Both the position numbers and the translations under genes were made by a program. A model generated the notes under the pieces. The model made no database searches. It was not told the DNA's origin and saw only the letters and a list, made by a program, of their open reading frames with translations. A stretch of DNA of 64,000 bases, taken from the NCBI GenBank assembly GCA_900315345.1, contig OMYP01000005.1:108278-172277 (forward strand), in the 5' to 3' direction. This stretch comes from an uncultured Selenomonadales bacterium (GTDB taxonomy: Bacteria > Bacillota > Negativicutes > Acidaminococcales > Acidaminococcaceae). Positions within the stretch are counted from its first letter, which is position 1; each line of letters begins with the position of its first letter. Positions 27,076 to 35,643 of this stretch are shown here, piece by piece.

Positions 27076-27642
27076 TTACTTCCATGGATCATCTTTGGCA
27101 GGAATACGGATGCCGGCCAGAAGGCCCGCATATTCCCATAAATACCATTCACCGGTGGAAGGTTTCAGCCGCATGGTCACCGGACGGGGATTGTCCGCTC
27201 CGCCGCTGCGGATCCAAAGCTGAGCATAATTTTCATTTTGATAGCTGTAGGGTGTTTCCGAAACGGTAACAGTGTAAGGCATGGACGGAGTGTAATTATT
27301 ATCCGGCGTCGCCCCGTCAAAATACGACCTGGCCGTATATTCTTTTCCCCGCAGCTGATCCCGCAGCTGCTGCTTGCTCAGGTTACTCAGAGGCCGCGGT
27401 CCCAGCAATTTATCCAGCATGGCGATACCGGCTTCCGTGTCTTCCGTGTAACGTACCAGCGCCGCAACGGCAAAAGCCGCCGTCTGCTGCGGCGTTTTCG
27501 CCGGCATAATTTCTGCTGCCGACTTCGGCAGCGGGTCTAATACTACTTTTTTGCTTTCCATGGCATAACCCGCCTTTCCCGAAAAACATGAAAACAGAAA
27601 TGTTAAAAATAACACGCCCAGTAAAATCTTTTTCACTTTCAT
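27076..27642 (-). CDS. Exported protein of unknown function
   Basis: About 188 residues from the ATG at 27642 (AGAGGTG upstream). The signal peptide is MKVKKILLGVLFLTFLFSCFSGKAGYA. The mature protein starts with a helical half (TPQQTAAFAVAALVRYTEDTEAGIAML...LGPRPLSNLSKQQLRDQ) and ends with a beta-rich half containing PYTVTVSETPYSYQNENYAQLW and WYLWEYAGLLAGIR. The layout is like uncharacterised secreted proteins common in Negativicutes and Clostridia. Specific function unknown. It is monocistronic. Confidence 0.75.
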   Translation of the reverse strand: MKVKKILLGVLFLTFLFSCFSGKAGYAMESKKVVLDPLPKSAAEIMPAKTPQQTAAFAVAALVRYTEDTEAGIAMLDKLLGPRPLSNLSKQQLRDQLRGKEYTARSYFDGATPDNNYTPSMPYTVTVSETPYSYQNENYAQLWIRSGGADNPRPVTMRLKPSTGEWYLWEYAGLLAGIRIPAKDDPWK

Positions 27643-27760
27643 TTCAGCACCTCTGTCCGCCATGCTCACAAACAGTTAATGAATAAATTGAACTTATAGC
27701 TGACCTGAATTGCTCAATTTATTTCACAGTTCTGTACTGCATCCTTTTTTCAATCAGTCC

Positions 27761-27919
27761 TTATTCTTCCGAAAAATCTTCTTTCGGTGCGGCGCATAAG
27801 GGGCATACCCATTCTGCCGGAACGTCTTCCCATTCCGTTCCCGGTGCTACGCCGTTGTCAGGATCGCCTTCTGCAGGATCATACACATATCCGCAAACAT
27901 TGCATACATACTTTTTCAT
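27761..27919 (-). CDS. Rubredoxin
   Basis: A 52-residue rubredoxin of normal length starting at the ATG at 27919 with AAAGGAG upstream. The iron is held by [10 protein letters not shown] and [13 protein letters not shown], both Cxx[21 protein letters not shown] between them is standard. It carries single electrons in anaerobes, often to oxygen- or peroxide-reducing enzymes; no partner gene is adjacent. A TATAAT box lies at 28054-28059 on the minus strand, giving a leader of about 130 nt. Confidence 0.97.
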   Translation of the reverse strand: MKKYVCNVCGYVYDPAEGDPDNGVAPGTEWEDVPAEWVCPLCAAPKEDFSEE

Positions 27920-28154
27920 TGTGATCTCCTTTCTGTGTCCCTTATCCTTTTCATGGTGTTTTACACGAAATATGCATTCCATGCATATTTCGAAAATTCC
28001 CCTCTTCACAAAAGAAAACCAGCATTTCTGAACCAGAATCTCTTTTTGATTTCATTATATCATACAAACAAAAGTTAGGAAACCAACCGTACAGGACAGC
28101 GGAAATATTTTTCACAGAAGCTTTGTATGAGCTGCCAAAGCTGCCGCTGTCATT

Positions 28155-28928
28155 TCAAAGCATATACGCCAGCTTCATGATTTCTTTTCTCCGCTCACGC
28201 CACTGGGGATAATACAGATCCATGCGGGCCCGGAATTTTTCCCCATGGCCTTTTTCCCACAGGTGGGTCAGTTCATGGGTCACAATGTAACTGAGATATT
28301 CCGGAGGCAGATGGCCCAGGGTCAGGTTGATGCAGATGCGGCCGGTCCGGATGTTGCAGGTTCCCCAGCGGGTCTTCATCTTGCGGACATACCAGCTGGA
28401 TTCCCTCTTCCCTACAATGGAACCGCAACCCTGAAAAATAGCCGGCAGAAAGGCTTCCATCTGTCGTTTCATCCAAGTATCCAGACAGCGCTCACGTTTT
28501 GCTTCGTCGAAACCGGCGGGACAGGACAGCATCAGTTTGGAGTTTTCTATTTTTACCGCTGCCATGTTATGTTTCAGCAAGGCACCGGCCGCTTCCTCCC
28601 CACACATCTGGCGAACCATATCCGGATCGGTAAGAAGCAGCAGTTCATAGGCTTTACCCCACACGTACAGGGTTTCACCGCTTTCAAAGTGACGGACCGG
28701 TTTCGGAACCATCTGTTCCTGTCTTTTCCGCTGTCGCTCGATCCAGTCCATGTTGCCGGTAATAAACTGCTCCACTTCAGGCAGCGAAGTATAATACGGT
28801 GCCGTCACAAAAATTTTTGCATCCGGCATCTTCAGCCGCAGATACATGCGGCGTATCCGTTTATACTGCAATAAATATTCGGTTTCCCCTAATCGATGTT
28901 CTTCTACTTCACTCTGCCTGCGTCTCAA
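28155..28928 (-). CDS. YgjP-like metallopeptidase-domain protein
   Basis: A 257-residue protein of the YgjP/DUF45 (WLM/SprT-related) group. The zinc motif is VTHELTHLWEKGHGEKF near the C-terminus, giving HExxH plus a third His. Upstream are RKMKTRWGTCNIRTGRICINLTLGHLPPEYLSYI, highly typical of the family. The N-terminal half has YLLQYKRIRRMYLRLKMPDAKIFVTAP. E. coli YgjP has been linked to UTP pyrophosphatase activity, while related domains are proteases, so the activity is open. It lies 18 bp after smpB and is probably in the rnr-smpB unit. Confidence 0.87.
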   Translation of the reverse strand: MRRRQSEVEEHRLGETEYLLQYKRIRRMYLRLKMPDAKIFVTAPYYTSLPEVEQFITGNMDWIERQRKRQEQMVPKPVRHFESGETLYVWGKAYELLLLTDPDMVRQMCGEEAAGALLKHNMAAVKIENSKLMLSCPAGFDEAKRERCLDTWMKRQMEAFLPAIFQGCGSIVGKRESSWYVRKMKTRWGTCNIRTGRICINLTLGHLPPEYLSYIVTHELTHLWEKGHGEKFRARMDLYYPQWRERRKEIMKLAYML

Positions 28929-28946
28929 TGTTTTACCGGTCCTGTG

Positions 28947-29417
28947 TTATCCTCTGTTCCTGTCCTTCAAAACCCGCTGCATCTCCCGCTTCGCGTCACG
29001 CTCCGCCATGTCACGGCGTTTGTCGTAAATCTTTTTGCCGGTGCAAAGGGCCAGCTCCATCTTCACAAAGCCCCTCTTAAAATACAGTTTTAAGGGAATG
29101 AGGGAATAGCCTTTTTCCTTTACCTTGCCCAGCAGCCGATCGATTTCCCTGCGGTGCATCAGCAGGCGACGGGTCCGCAAGGGGTCGTGGTTATTGTAAT
29201 TTCCGAAATCGTAGGGGCTGATGTGCATGTTCATCACCACCAGCTCTCCCTTTTTCGTGATCCGCACGAAGCTGTCTTTTAAATTGACTTTGCCCGCCCG
29301 CAGGGATTTTACTTCGGTGCCCACCAGCTCCATGCCGGCTTCCATGGCTTCCACGATGTTATAGTCGTGGCGGGCTTTGCGGTTTTCGGTTATGATTTTA
29401 ATTTTTGTTTCCGTCAT
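28947..29417 (-). CDS. smpB: SsrA-binding protein SmpB
   Basis: A 156-residue SmpB of normal length. It binds tmRNA and brings it to stalled ribosomes. The conserved opening is [14 protein letters not shown], then [39 protein letters not shown] and the basic tail [21 protein letters not shown] that becomes helical in the mRNA channel. It is downstream of rnr on the same strand, separated by about 200 bp that contains a short repeat element, and upstream of the YgjP-like gene. tmRNA itself is at 10.3-10.6 kb. Confidence 0.97.
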   Translation of the reverse strand: MTETKIKIITENRKARHDYNIVEAMEAGMELVGTEVKSLRAGKVNLKDSFVRITKKGELVVMNMHISPYDFGNYNNHDPLRTRRLLMHRREIDRLLGKVKEKGYSLIPLKLYFKRGFVKMELALCTGKKIYDKRRDMAERDAKREMQRVLKDRNRG

Positions 29418-29459
29418 GGTGTCTCCAAAAAACTAACTTTATCTGCCAAAACTCCTGTC

Positions 29460-29523
29460 GGCAGGAGAAGGCATCGCAAACCCGTCACCGATTGCTATGG
29501 TTTACTCTTGCCTTCTCCCTGCC
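29460..29523. repeat. Short derivative of repeat family A
   Basis: Arms GGCAGGAGAAGGCATCGCAA and TTGCCTTCTCCCTGCC surround CCCGTCACCGATTGCTATGG. The left arm and adjacent CCCGTCA-GATTGCTAT match the copy at 38657, but the large core is missing. Confidence 0.7.
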
Positions 29524-29625
29524 TGCCAAAGTTTTGTTGAGAAAAGTTGAAACTTACATGCCAGGGCATGCTGACTTATAAACTTCAATTTAATAACATA
29601 TTTCGATACAAAAAATAATTTTCCT

Positions 29626-32136
29626 CTATCTTCTGCGTTTTTTCTTGTTGGTGGAGCCGGCGTATTTGTTTCCGCCGATGCCGCCTTTGCCCCGTTTGGC
29701 GTAAGGCCGGGCCATGCCGTTGACCTGTTCGTGACTGCCGTGGCGCCGTTTATTTTTCTTTCTTCCACTGCCGGTGGCCTGAACCGCGTCCTGCCGGATT
29801 TCTGCCAGAAGGGCGGATACGCTGCTGTGACCGGCCCTGTAATTGTTTTTAGCATTAGCGCCGCCGCTGTTTGCTCCCCTGCCGTCAATCTTTTTTCCGT
29901 TGCCGGAATGATGGGCTGCCCCGCTGCCTGTTGCGGCGGATCGGTTTCCCCCGCGACTTCCCAGCTGGGTCTTGATGTAGTCCCGCATGGCGTCGTTTTC
30001 CCCGGCCATGATGAAGTCGATACTCCGGTCTTCCATATTCACCTGCAGCACTTCGATCTCCACCGTGTCCCCCAGGCGGTAGGTGTTGCCGGTATGGGTA
30101 CCTGTCAGGCAGTACCTGTCTTCCACGTATTCATAGTAATCGTCCATAAGGCTGGACATATGCACCAGCCCTTCCACCCCGTTAGGCAGTTCCACAAACA
30201 TACCGAAGGAAGCCACACCGGAGATAACGCCCTCAAAGGTTTCCCCGATATGGTCCAGCATGTATTCCGCTTTCTTTAAATCTACCGTTTCCCGTTCTGC
30301 CTCTGCCGCGTTCCGCTCCTGCAGGGAAGAATGTTCCGCCATGGCTTCCAATCCATCTTCCCCCAGGGCCGGCAGATGCCGGGTCAGGTCCGGATCTTTC
30401 AGCCAGGCGTGCAAAATGCGATGGACCAACAGATCGGGATAACGGCGGATGGGCGAAGTGAAATGGCAGTAATACTCTGCCGCCAGACCGAAATGGCCTA
30501 CGTTTTCCGTCTGGTACACCGCCTGGCGCATGCAGCGCAGGGCCACGGTGTTTACCAGCCGTTCCTCCGGCCGCTCCTTCATTTCCCCCAGGGCGTCCTG
30601 CACATCCTTGGGCCGTACCTGGCCGTTTTTGGGAATGCGCAGCTTCACGTTAAAGCTCTGCAGCAGTTTCGCCAACCCTTCCATCTTATCTTCCGCCGGA
30701 ACTTCGTGGACCCGGTATACGCAGGGCCATTGGAGCATGGCCAAATGCCGGGCCACGGTCTCGTTGGCCGCCAGCATAAATTCTTCGATGATGGATTCCG
30801 GCAGGCCGTGGATGCGTTGTCGGATCTCCAGCGGTTTGCCCGCTTCATCTAAAATTACTTTCTGTTCCGCCAGGTCAAATTCAATGGCCCCGCGCCGGGC
30901 CCGTTTCTTTTGGAGAATGCGGCAAAGGGTCCGCATCTCTTCCAGCATGGGAACAACGTCCGCAAATTTTTCCCGGGTTTCTTTGTCCCCTTCTTCCAAA
31001 ATGGAACGGAGCAGGTTATAGCTGAGCCGGTGGTGGGAATGGATCACCGACGGGAAAATTTTATATTTTGCCGTGCGGCCTGTGTCCGCCTCGATCTCCA
31101 TCTCGCAGGCCATGACCAGCCTGTCTTCGTTTTCATTTAAACTGCAGATGCCGTTGCTTAACCGCTGGGGCAGCATGGGCAGCACCCGGTCCACCAGATA
31201 CACGCTGGTCCCCCGCTGCTGCGCTTCCTGATCCAGCAACGTCTTTGCCTTCACGTAATAACTTACATCCGCAATATAGACTCCCAAAAGGTAACGACCG
31301 TTCTCCAGCCGCTCCACATAAACGGCATCGTCCAGATCCTTCGCGTCTTCGCTGTCTACGGTCACCACAGGGTAATCCCGCCGGTCCTCCCGGTCCTTCA
31401 AATCTTTTTCACGGATTTCCGCCGGCACACGGGCAGCGGCCCGCTTCACGTTATCAGGAAAATCCAGAGGCAGCTCGTGCTGTTTGATGATGGAAAGAAT
31501 CTCCAACCCGGGGTCCCCTACGTACCCTAAAATTTCCACCACCCTGCCTTCCGCGCTGCGGCGGTTTTCCGTAGGCCACTGGGTAATTTCCACAATGACC
31601 TTCTGATTGTTGGCGGCGCCGCCGAAATTTTTCCGCAAAATATAAATGTCGCCGCCGATTCGTTTGTCATCGGGTGTCACAAAAGCAAAATCCATGGTGC
31701 GCTTGAACACACCCACGATCCGGGAGTTTGCATGTTTGATGATGCGGATGATCTCCCCTTCGGGCCGGCGGCCGGGAGCGTGACTGTCCACCCGGGCCAT
31801 GACCCGGTCATTGTTCATGGCGCCATGAAGCTTCCGGGGCGGAATGAACACGTCGGGTTTATTTCCCTTGTTATCCGGAATCAGGAAGCCGAAGCCTTTG
31901 CTGCTGAGCTGGAAACGCCCTGCCACCAGACCCATCTTTTCTGGCAGGCCGTAAGTGTCAAAGCGAGTCTTTACAATGTAGCCGTCCTGTTCCAGATCCA
32001 AAATGGCGTCCCAGAACTCATGCATGGGTTCATCCTTCACGGGAATGGCGAAAATCATTTCCTCCGCCGTCATGGGGGCGTAGGACTCCCGCTGCATGAA
32101 CGCCATGATTTTATCTTTTAATGCTAATTTAACCAT
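29626..32136 (-). CDS. rnr: Ribonuclease R
   Basis: An 836-residue RNB-family 3'-5' exonuclease. Order: N-terminal winged helix (about 1-65), cold-shock domains (KGFGFLIPDNKGNKPDVFIPP), the RNB catalytic core with DSEDAKDLDDAVYVE (metal-binding aspartates) and HFTSPIRRYPDLLVHR, an S1 domain (GVISGVASFGMFVELPNGVEGLVHMSSL), then a ~130-residue Gly/Asn/Ser/Lys-rich tail ending KKKRRR. It degrades structured RNA and works with tmRNA-SmpB on non-stop messages. The tail is unusually long and low in complexity. The ribosome site is weak. Genes secG, rnr and smpB are commonly near each other in Firmicutes, but here secG is far off. Confidence 0.96.
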   Translation of the reverse strand: MVKLALKDKIMAFMQRESYAPMTAEEMIFAIPVKDEPMHEFWDAILDLEQDGYIVKTRFDTYGLPEKMGLVAGRFQLSSKGFGFLIPDNKGNKPDVFIPPRKLHGAMNNDRVMARVDSHAPGRRPEGEIIRIIKHANSRIVGVFKRTMDFAFVTPDDKRIGGDIYILRKNFGGAANNQKVIVEITQWPTENRRSAEGRVVEILGYVGDPGLEILSIIKQHELPLDFPDNVKRAAARVPAEIREKDLKDREDRRDYPVVTVDSEDAKDLDDAVYVERLENGRYLLGVYIADVSYYVKAKTLLDQEAQQRGTSVYLVDRVLPMLPQRLSNGICSLNENEDRLVMACEMEIEADTGRTAKYKIFPSVIHSHHRLSYNLLRSILEEGDKETREKFADVVPMLEEMRTLCRILQKKRARRGAIEFDLAEQKVILDEAGKPLEIRQRIHGLPESIIEEFMLAANETVARHLAMLQWPCVYRVHEVPAEDKMEGLAKLLQSFNVKLRIPKNGQVRPKDVQDALGEMKERPEERLVNTVALRCMRQAVYQTENVGHFGLAAEYYCHFTSPIRRYPDLLVHRILHAWLKDPDLTRHLPALGEDGLEAMAEHSSLQERNAAEAERETVDLKKAEYMLDHIGETFEGVISGVASFGMFVELPNGVEGLVHMSSLMDDYYEYVEDRYCLTGTHTGNTYRLGDTVEIEVLQVNMEDRSIDFIMAGENDAMRDYIKTQLGSRGGNRSAATGSGAAHHSGNGKKIDGRGANSGGANAKNNYRAGHSSVSALLAEIRQDAVQATGSGRKKNKRRHGSHEQVNGMARPYAKRGKGGIGGNKYAGSTNKKKRRR

Positions 32137-32279
32137 AATTCGTTACTGCTTTCTTTCAACTTTTTTGCTTTGCATGACTGCAAAGAATTCCAATTGCTCT
32201 AACTTTTATTTATTATAAAACAAACCTGTGTCGTCTTTGCGGCAGAAAATTGCCGAATTTATTTTTTAAATTAAACTAT

Positions 32280-32789
32280 TTACTCTTTCTCCAGCATCAG
32301 CGTGCTGGTGGCTTCCGCCGCCACGGTGCCGTCCGGGTTGGTGATGATTCCTTCCATAATCACCAGCCGCCCTTTGCGTTTCACTTCATGGCCTTCGCAA
32401 CGGATGGTAGTACCGATCTGCACCGGCGTGCGGAACCGCAGGTCGATGCGGGCGGTGTAAGCAGGCACTCCTTCTTTTTTGAAAAGATAATTCCCCATGA
32501 TCTCATCTAACAACACGGTGATGAGCCCGCCGTGCATCCGTCCGTTGTAACTCTGGTGTTCCGGCCGGGGCGTGAAAAAGGCCAGCACCCCGTCGGGCAG
32601 CCAGAAAAAATGCAGATGGAGACCAATGGGATTTTCTTCCCCGCAGGCAAAGCACATAGCGTACTGTTTGTCCTTGGGCATCTCTTCCAATGGGGCGCCG
32701 TATTTTTCTTCTTCCAACGCCAGCAGATTTTTTTCCGTTTCGTTCAGGAGTAAATCCTCCGGCGAAACAGATTTTTTATTTGGTAACAT
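32280..32789 (-). CDS. PaaI-type hotdog thioesterase
   Basis: About 169 residues from the ATG at 32789; the frame opens seven codons earlier with TTG. The single hotdog domain has HGGLITVLLDEIMGNYLF, the usual helix start of 4HBT/PaaI thioesterases, after NGRM. RIDLRFRTPVQIGTTIRCEGHEVKRKGRL is the beta-sheet part. A 50-residue N-terminal extension carries MCFACGEENPIGLHLHF, which includes a CxxC pair. It probably hydrolyses acyl-CoA; substrate unknown. A palindromic repeat follows upstream. Confidence 0.83.
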   Translation of the reverse strand: MLPNKKSVSPEDLLLNETEKNLLALEEEKYGAPLEEMPKDKQYAMCFACGEENPIGLHLHFFWLPDGVLAFFTPRPEHQSYNGRMHGGLITVLLDEIMGNYLFKKEGVPAYTARIDLRFRTPVQIGTTIRCEGHEVKRKGRLVIMEGIITNPDGTVAAEATSTLMLEKE

Positions 32790-32868
32790 TTTCGTAACAA
32801 GCCTTTCCAAATATAAGTTTTGCTTTCACTGTCTTTTATTGTAACATCATTTCGTGTCTGTTTTGTAT

Positions 32869-33031
32869 TAAGGAACCACTGATTAATTCGTCTGCACGCT
32901 TCCCGGTGCTTTTTGTGAATGACTTCGTCACTGTCTCTTGACGCAGCCCCGCTGCGCCTTCGAGCCACTTCCTTGTCATTCGCAAAAATCCCTCGGTAAT
33001 CGCACAAACTCATTTAATCAGCGATTCCTTA
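32869..33031. repeat. Palindromic repeat family B, full copy
   Basis: 163 bp. The ends TAAGGAACCACTGATTAATT and AATCAGCGATTCCTTA are inverted repeats, and inner arms GTGAATGAC.. and GTCATTCGCAAAA pair too, around GACGCAGCCCCGCTGCGCC. Partial copies occur at 5602, 6740 and 44571. Confidence 0.85.
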
Positions 33032-33060
33032 GAAAAATTTTTATTACAGCCAACAGCGCT

Positions 33061-33888
33061 TCACAAATTTTTTCCCAGCCACTGTTTTACCAGTTTCCCG
33101 GCTTCTTTGCAACGCAAAGCTAAATGATGATCGTCGCCTTCCATGTAATGCAATTCTTTTTCTCCGCCGGCTATTTCAAAATTCCGCTTTGCCTGTTCAG
33201 GGGTCACGATGCAATCCTTTTCCCCGTGGATGATCAGCAGCGGCCCCTTCTGCCAGCGTTGCAACAACGATGCCAAGTCGTATTGCAGCAAATCCTTTAC
33301 AAAGGCCGCAGGAATTTCATCCCTGCCCCGCTCATCCGCCAGCAGAATCGGTTCGCCCTCCATGGCCCGCAAAAATTTTTCTTCCCCCAGTACCTGGATA
33401 AATGTTTTCTTTAAACTGTTGGGCGCAGACCACAACACCATGCCGTCGGGGCGATATGTATTCCGTTTATACCAGCTCGCTTCCAAAACACTTTTGTTGT
33501 CTTCCGTCTCATTTTTCAGAACTGCGCTACCCTTTTGGACTTCCGCTTCTCCGACGGCTGTAATGATGCAGGTTGCACCGCCGAAGCTGCGGCCCAGCAG
33601 AAACAATTTTTCCGGCTGCAGGGTCTGGCGCACAAAATCCAGCAACGCTTTCAACTCCGCCACCTGGTTGCTGAGCATGGTACACCAGGTAAAATTAAAA
33701 CGCACCACGGTACAAACGGTTTCGCTGATTTCCTCCGCCAGCTGGGCAGCCCGGCCGCCCCCTTCCATGGAACCGCGGAACCCGTGGGCCATGACCAGCA
33801 CGTTGCGCCGTTTTTCCGGAATTTCGCACTCATGGATCACGCCCTGCAGTTCACCGAAAGGCCCTGCAATAGAAAAATTTTGTTTCAT
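33061..33888 (-). CDS. Alpha/beta hydrolase (S33/feruloyl-esterase-like)
   Basis: About 275 residues from the ATG at 33888 (GGAG at -8). The oxyanion region is VMAHGFRGSMEGGGR, the nucleophile elbow is LGRSFGGA, the acid is in IIHGEKDCIVTPEQA, and the histidine is in GDDHHLALR. The fold matches the serine-aminopeptidase/feruloyl-esterase group that shares the form of E. coli FrsA- or YqiA-like hydrolases. No signal peptide. Substrate unknown; it lies alone next to a palindromic repeat. Confidence 0.85.
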   Translation of the reverse strand: MKQNFSIAGPFGELQGVIHECEIPEKRRNVLVMAHGFRGSMEGGGRAAQLAEEISETVCTVVRFNFTWCTMLSNQVAELKALLDFVRQTLQPEKLFLLGRSFGGATCIITAVGEAEVQKGSAVLKNETEDNKSVLEASWYKRNTYRPDGMVLWSAPNSLKKTFIQVLGEEKFLRAMEGEPILLADERGRDEIPAAFVKDLLQYDLASLLQRWQKGPLLIIHGEKDCIVTPEQAKRNFEIAGGEKELHYMEGDDHHLALRCKEAGKLVKQWLGKNL

Positions 33889-34141
33889 ACAATATCTCTC
33901 CAAATGATATCCTCAAAAAGCTAAGTCAACTCTTATATTTAATTAATTCGTAAAATTATAGCTAATTATTTACTATTATACTGCATTTTCATCCCTTCGT
34001 ACATCATCAAACCGCTTTCTCTTTCCTGCCATATATTTCCATTTCGACTTTCTTCACCATAATTCTTCGATGTTATATGCACTATCCATCCTTTATGCTA
34101 TATTTTTATCTGATGTTCTTTTTGATTTATGAAAAGCAAAT

Positions 34142-34172
34142 TAAAAAGCGGCCTGCATTTTACAAGCCGCAA
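34142..34172 (-). terminator. Intrinsic terminator of the small membrane protein gene
   Basis: GCGGCTTGTAAAATGCAGGCCGC hairpin followed on the minus strand by TTTTTAATTT. It supports the minus strand as the coding one here. The rest of 33889-34141 is AT-rich and shows nothing else. Confidence 0.75.
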
Positions 34173-34226
34173 CTGTACTCAAACAAATTTATCGGCGAGT
34201 TGTTCACACAGCTCACCAATCTATTC

Positions 34227-34652
34227 TCACCGGTTCATACCGGCGCCAACCAAAAACAAGCCAAAATACAGAACCGCAACACACAACCACCAATACCCTT
34301 TACGATGCACATACTGTTCGCTTTTTTCTTCATCCGCCAGTCCTTTGACCACAGCCAATGCAGAAAAAACGCAACAGATAGTTCCGGCGATTCGTTGAAA
34401 GCTATTTGTCATTGCCTTTACTAACGGCAGAATAATATCAAATCTTAGCTGTAAATAAAGCAGCACGCAGAGAAAAACTGTAACAGTCAATGTACAGGCG
34501 GTTTTGGTATTGCTCAACATTCGGATGCAAAAGAAACCGACAAATACAAGGAGTACTATGGCGAACATAAAATTTGCACTTATAAGATCCGCACGGATCC
34601 CGTCTGCCATTTCACTACGACCAATCATTGAACCTAACATTTGTCCTATCAT
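34227..34652 (-). CDS. Small integral membrane protein, unknown
   Basis: A 141-residue protein with four hydrophobic segments: about 24-44 (SANFMFAIVLLVFVGFFCIR), 50-70 (TACTLTVTVFLCVLLYLQL), 82-102 and 118-138 (WWLCVAVLYFGLFLVGAG). GGGAAACG precedes the ATG. I do not recognise a family. It is supported by the terminator that follows on the minus strand. A frame on the opposite strand overlaps it but is low-complexity and has no ribosome site. Confidence 0.65.
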   Translation of the reverse strand: MIGQMLGSMIGRSEMADGIRADLISANFMFAIVLLVFVGFFCIRMLSNTKTACTLTVTVFLCVLLYLQLRFDIILPLVKAMTNSFQRIAGTICCVFSALAVVKGLADEEKSEQYVHRKGYWWLCVAVLYFGLFLVGAGMNR

Positions 34653-34917
34653 TTTCGTTTCCCTGAAATCAATTATTCGTTATACCAATCCTTAAACAGA
34701 AAAGGTTTTCCTTTTTATTAATTATACATCATAAGCAGTTTGCAAAACAGTTTATGTTTTGATTTAAAAATGAGGATTTTTGCAATCACCGGGCAACCTG
34801 CCACATGAGTCGCCCCCTTAAAAAACCGATTTAAAACCTGCTAACAAAAGTCAGGAACTCTGTATCATTTTTTAATATTTCACATGACTTGGATTCTATT
34901 CACAGCAAACTCAGCCA
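34653..34917. other. Intergenic stretch with no recognised feature
   Basis: AT-rich, no frame with support and no repeat match. Together with the terminator and CDS that follow, it separates the membrane protein from the OadG-like peptide. Confidence 0.4.
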
Positions 34918-34970
34918 TAAAAAAATCCTGTCCGGATGTATTTTCCATACCCGGACAGGATTGCTTTTTA
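34918..34970. terminator. Bidirectional intrinsic terminator
   Basis: AATCCTGTCCGG and CCGGACAGGATT pair perfectly over 12 bp with T-tracts on both strands. It lies about 120 bp after the OadG-like gene. A closely similar stem recurs at 35423. Confidence 0.85.
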
Positions 34971-35089
34971 TAGTTGACGACGTAAATAATTTTATTTTTC
35001 GCACAAACCCCAAACGCTTTCTGTTTTGCAAAATGCAAAAATTAAAGTCGTTCACTATAATGTTCAGAAAAAGTTTTTCTTGCTTATGA

Positions 35090-35224
35090 TCAGCTCAGTT
35101 TCCTTTTGGTAGGATCAACCATTTCGATTACATGCATCAGCACGCCAAGAACGATCAGCACGCCGAACACTACGGTCATGTTGATGATGGCAACCAAAAA
35201 CGGATTGCTGGTTACAGGACCCAT
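35090..35224 (-). CDS. OadG-related small membrane subunit
   Basis: A 44-residue peptide, MGPVTSNPFLVAIINMTVVF and on to KRKLS, with AGAGGTG 7 bases before the ATG. One membrane helix (about 9-31) is followed by MHVIEMVDPTKRK. The SNPFLVAIINMTVVFGVLIVLG stretch closely resembles the N-terminal helix of gamma/delta subunits of sodium-pumping decarboxylases (OadG, MmdD, GcdD) and the very short epsilon-type subunit of Veillonella methylmalonyl-CoA decarboxylase. Those help assemble the membrane complex. No alpha, beta or biotin carrier genes are in this window. It has its own promoter and terminator, so it is a monocistronic small gene. Confidence 0.8.
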   Translation of the reverse strand: MGPVTSNPFLVAIINMTVVFGVLIVLGVLMHVIEMVDPTKRKLS

Positions 35225-35328
35225 TCATTTCACCTCTTTACCTTTTAATGACTTGCAGGGGAACTGCCCATACAGGACGGAAATCCTGCTGACACGGGAA
35301 AGGACAGATCCAAAAAACACCTTTTAAA

Positions 35329-35357
35329 ACTTTACTACAAAGTATACAAAAAATCAA
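35329..35357 (-). promoter_or_regulatory. Promoter of the OadG-like gene
   Basis: TTGATT and TAAAGT separated by 17 bp on the minus strand, predicting a leader of about 100 nt. Confidence 0.55.
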
Positions 35358-35422
35358 TGGAAACTTATGAGGATTTTCCAGAAAAAATCTTCTTTTCATC
35401 AAAAAGTAGTAGGCCTTTCCCA

Positions 35423-35470
35423 CAAAAAAATCCTGCCCGGCAGGTATATCATCCATGACCGGACAGGATT
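35423..35470 (-). terminator. Terminator after the SYLF gene
   Basis: AATCCTGTCCGG / CCGGGCAGGATT stem followed on the minus strand by TTTTTTTG. Nearly the same stem as at 34918. Confidence 0.8.
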
Positions 35471-35476
35471 ATTTCC

Positions 35477-35643
35477 CGTTATGATTCAGCGTCGGGATTG
35501 CTTCCAACTATTCGTTTATTTTACGTCTGGATTGTTCACGTGATTTTTTTATTTAGCGTTGGGATTGCTTCTCATGATTCGTTTAATTTTACGTCTGGTT
35601 CGTTCCCCTTATTCTTTTCATTTGGCGTTAGGGTCGTTCAGCT
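35477..35643 (-). repeat. Five tandem ~34-bp repeats spanning the end of the SYLF gene
   Basis: Read on the minus strand, units of 29-34 bp follow each other: AACGACCCTAACGCCAAATG.., AACGAACCAGACGTAAAATT.., AAGCAATCCCAACGCTAAAT.., AACAATCCAGACGTAAAATA.., AAGCAATCCCGACGCTGAAT... The first encodes the last residues (NDPNAK) and stop; the later ones lie after the stop and have diverged. Confidence 0.75.

Noticed and set aside
34077..34424. 115-residue plus-strand frame overlapping the small membrane protein
   Set aside because: No ribosome site and no clear fold; the terminator at 34142 and hydrophobic pattern favour the minus strand.
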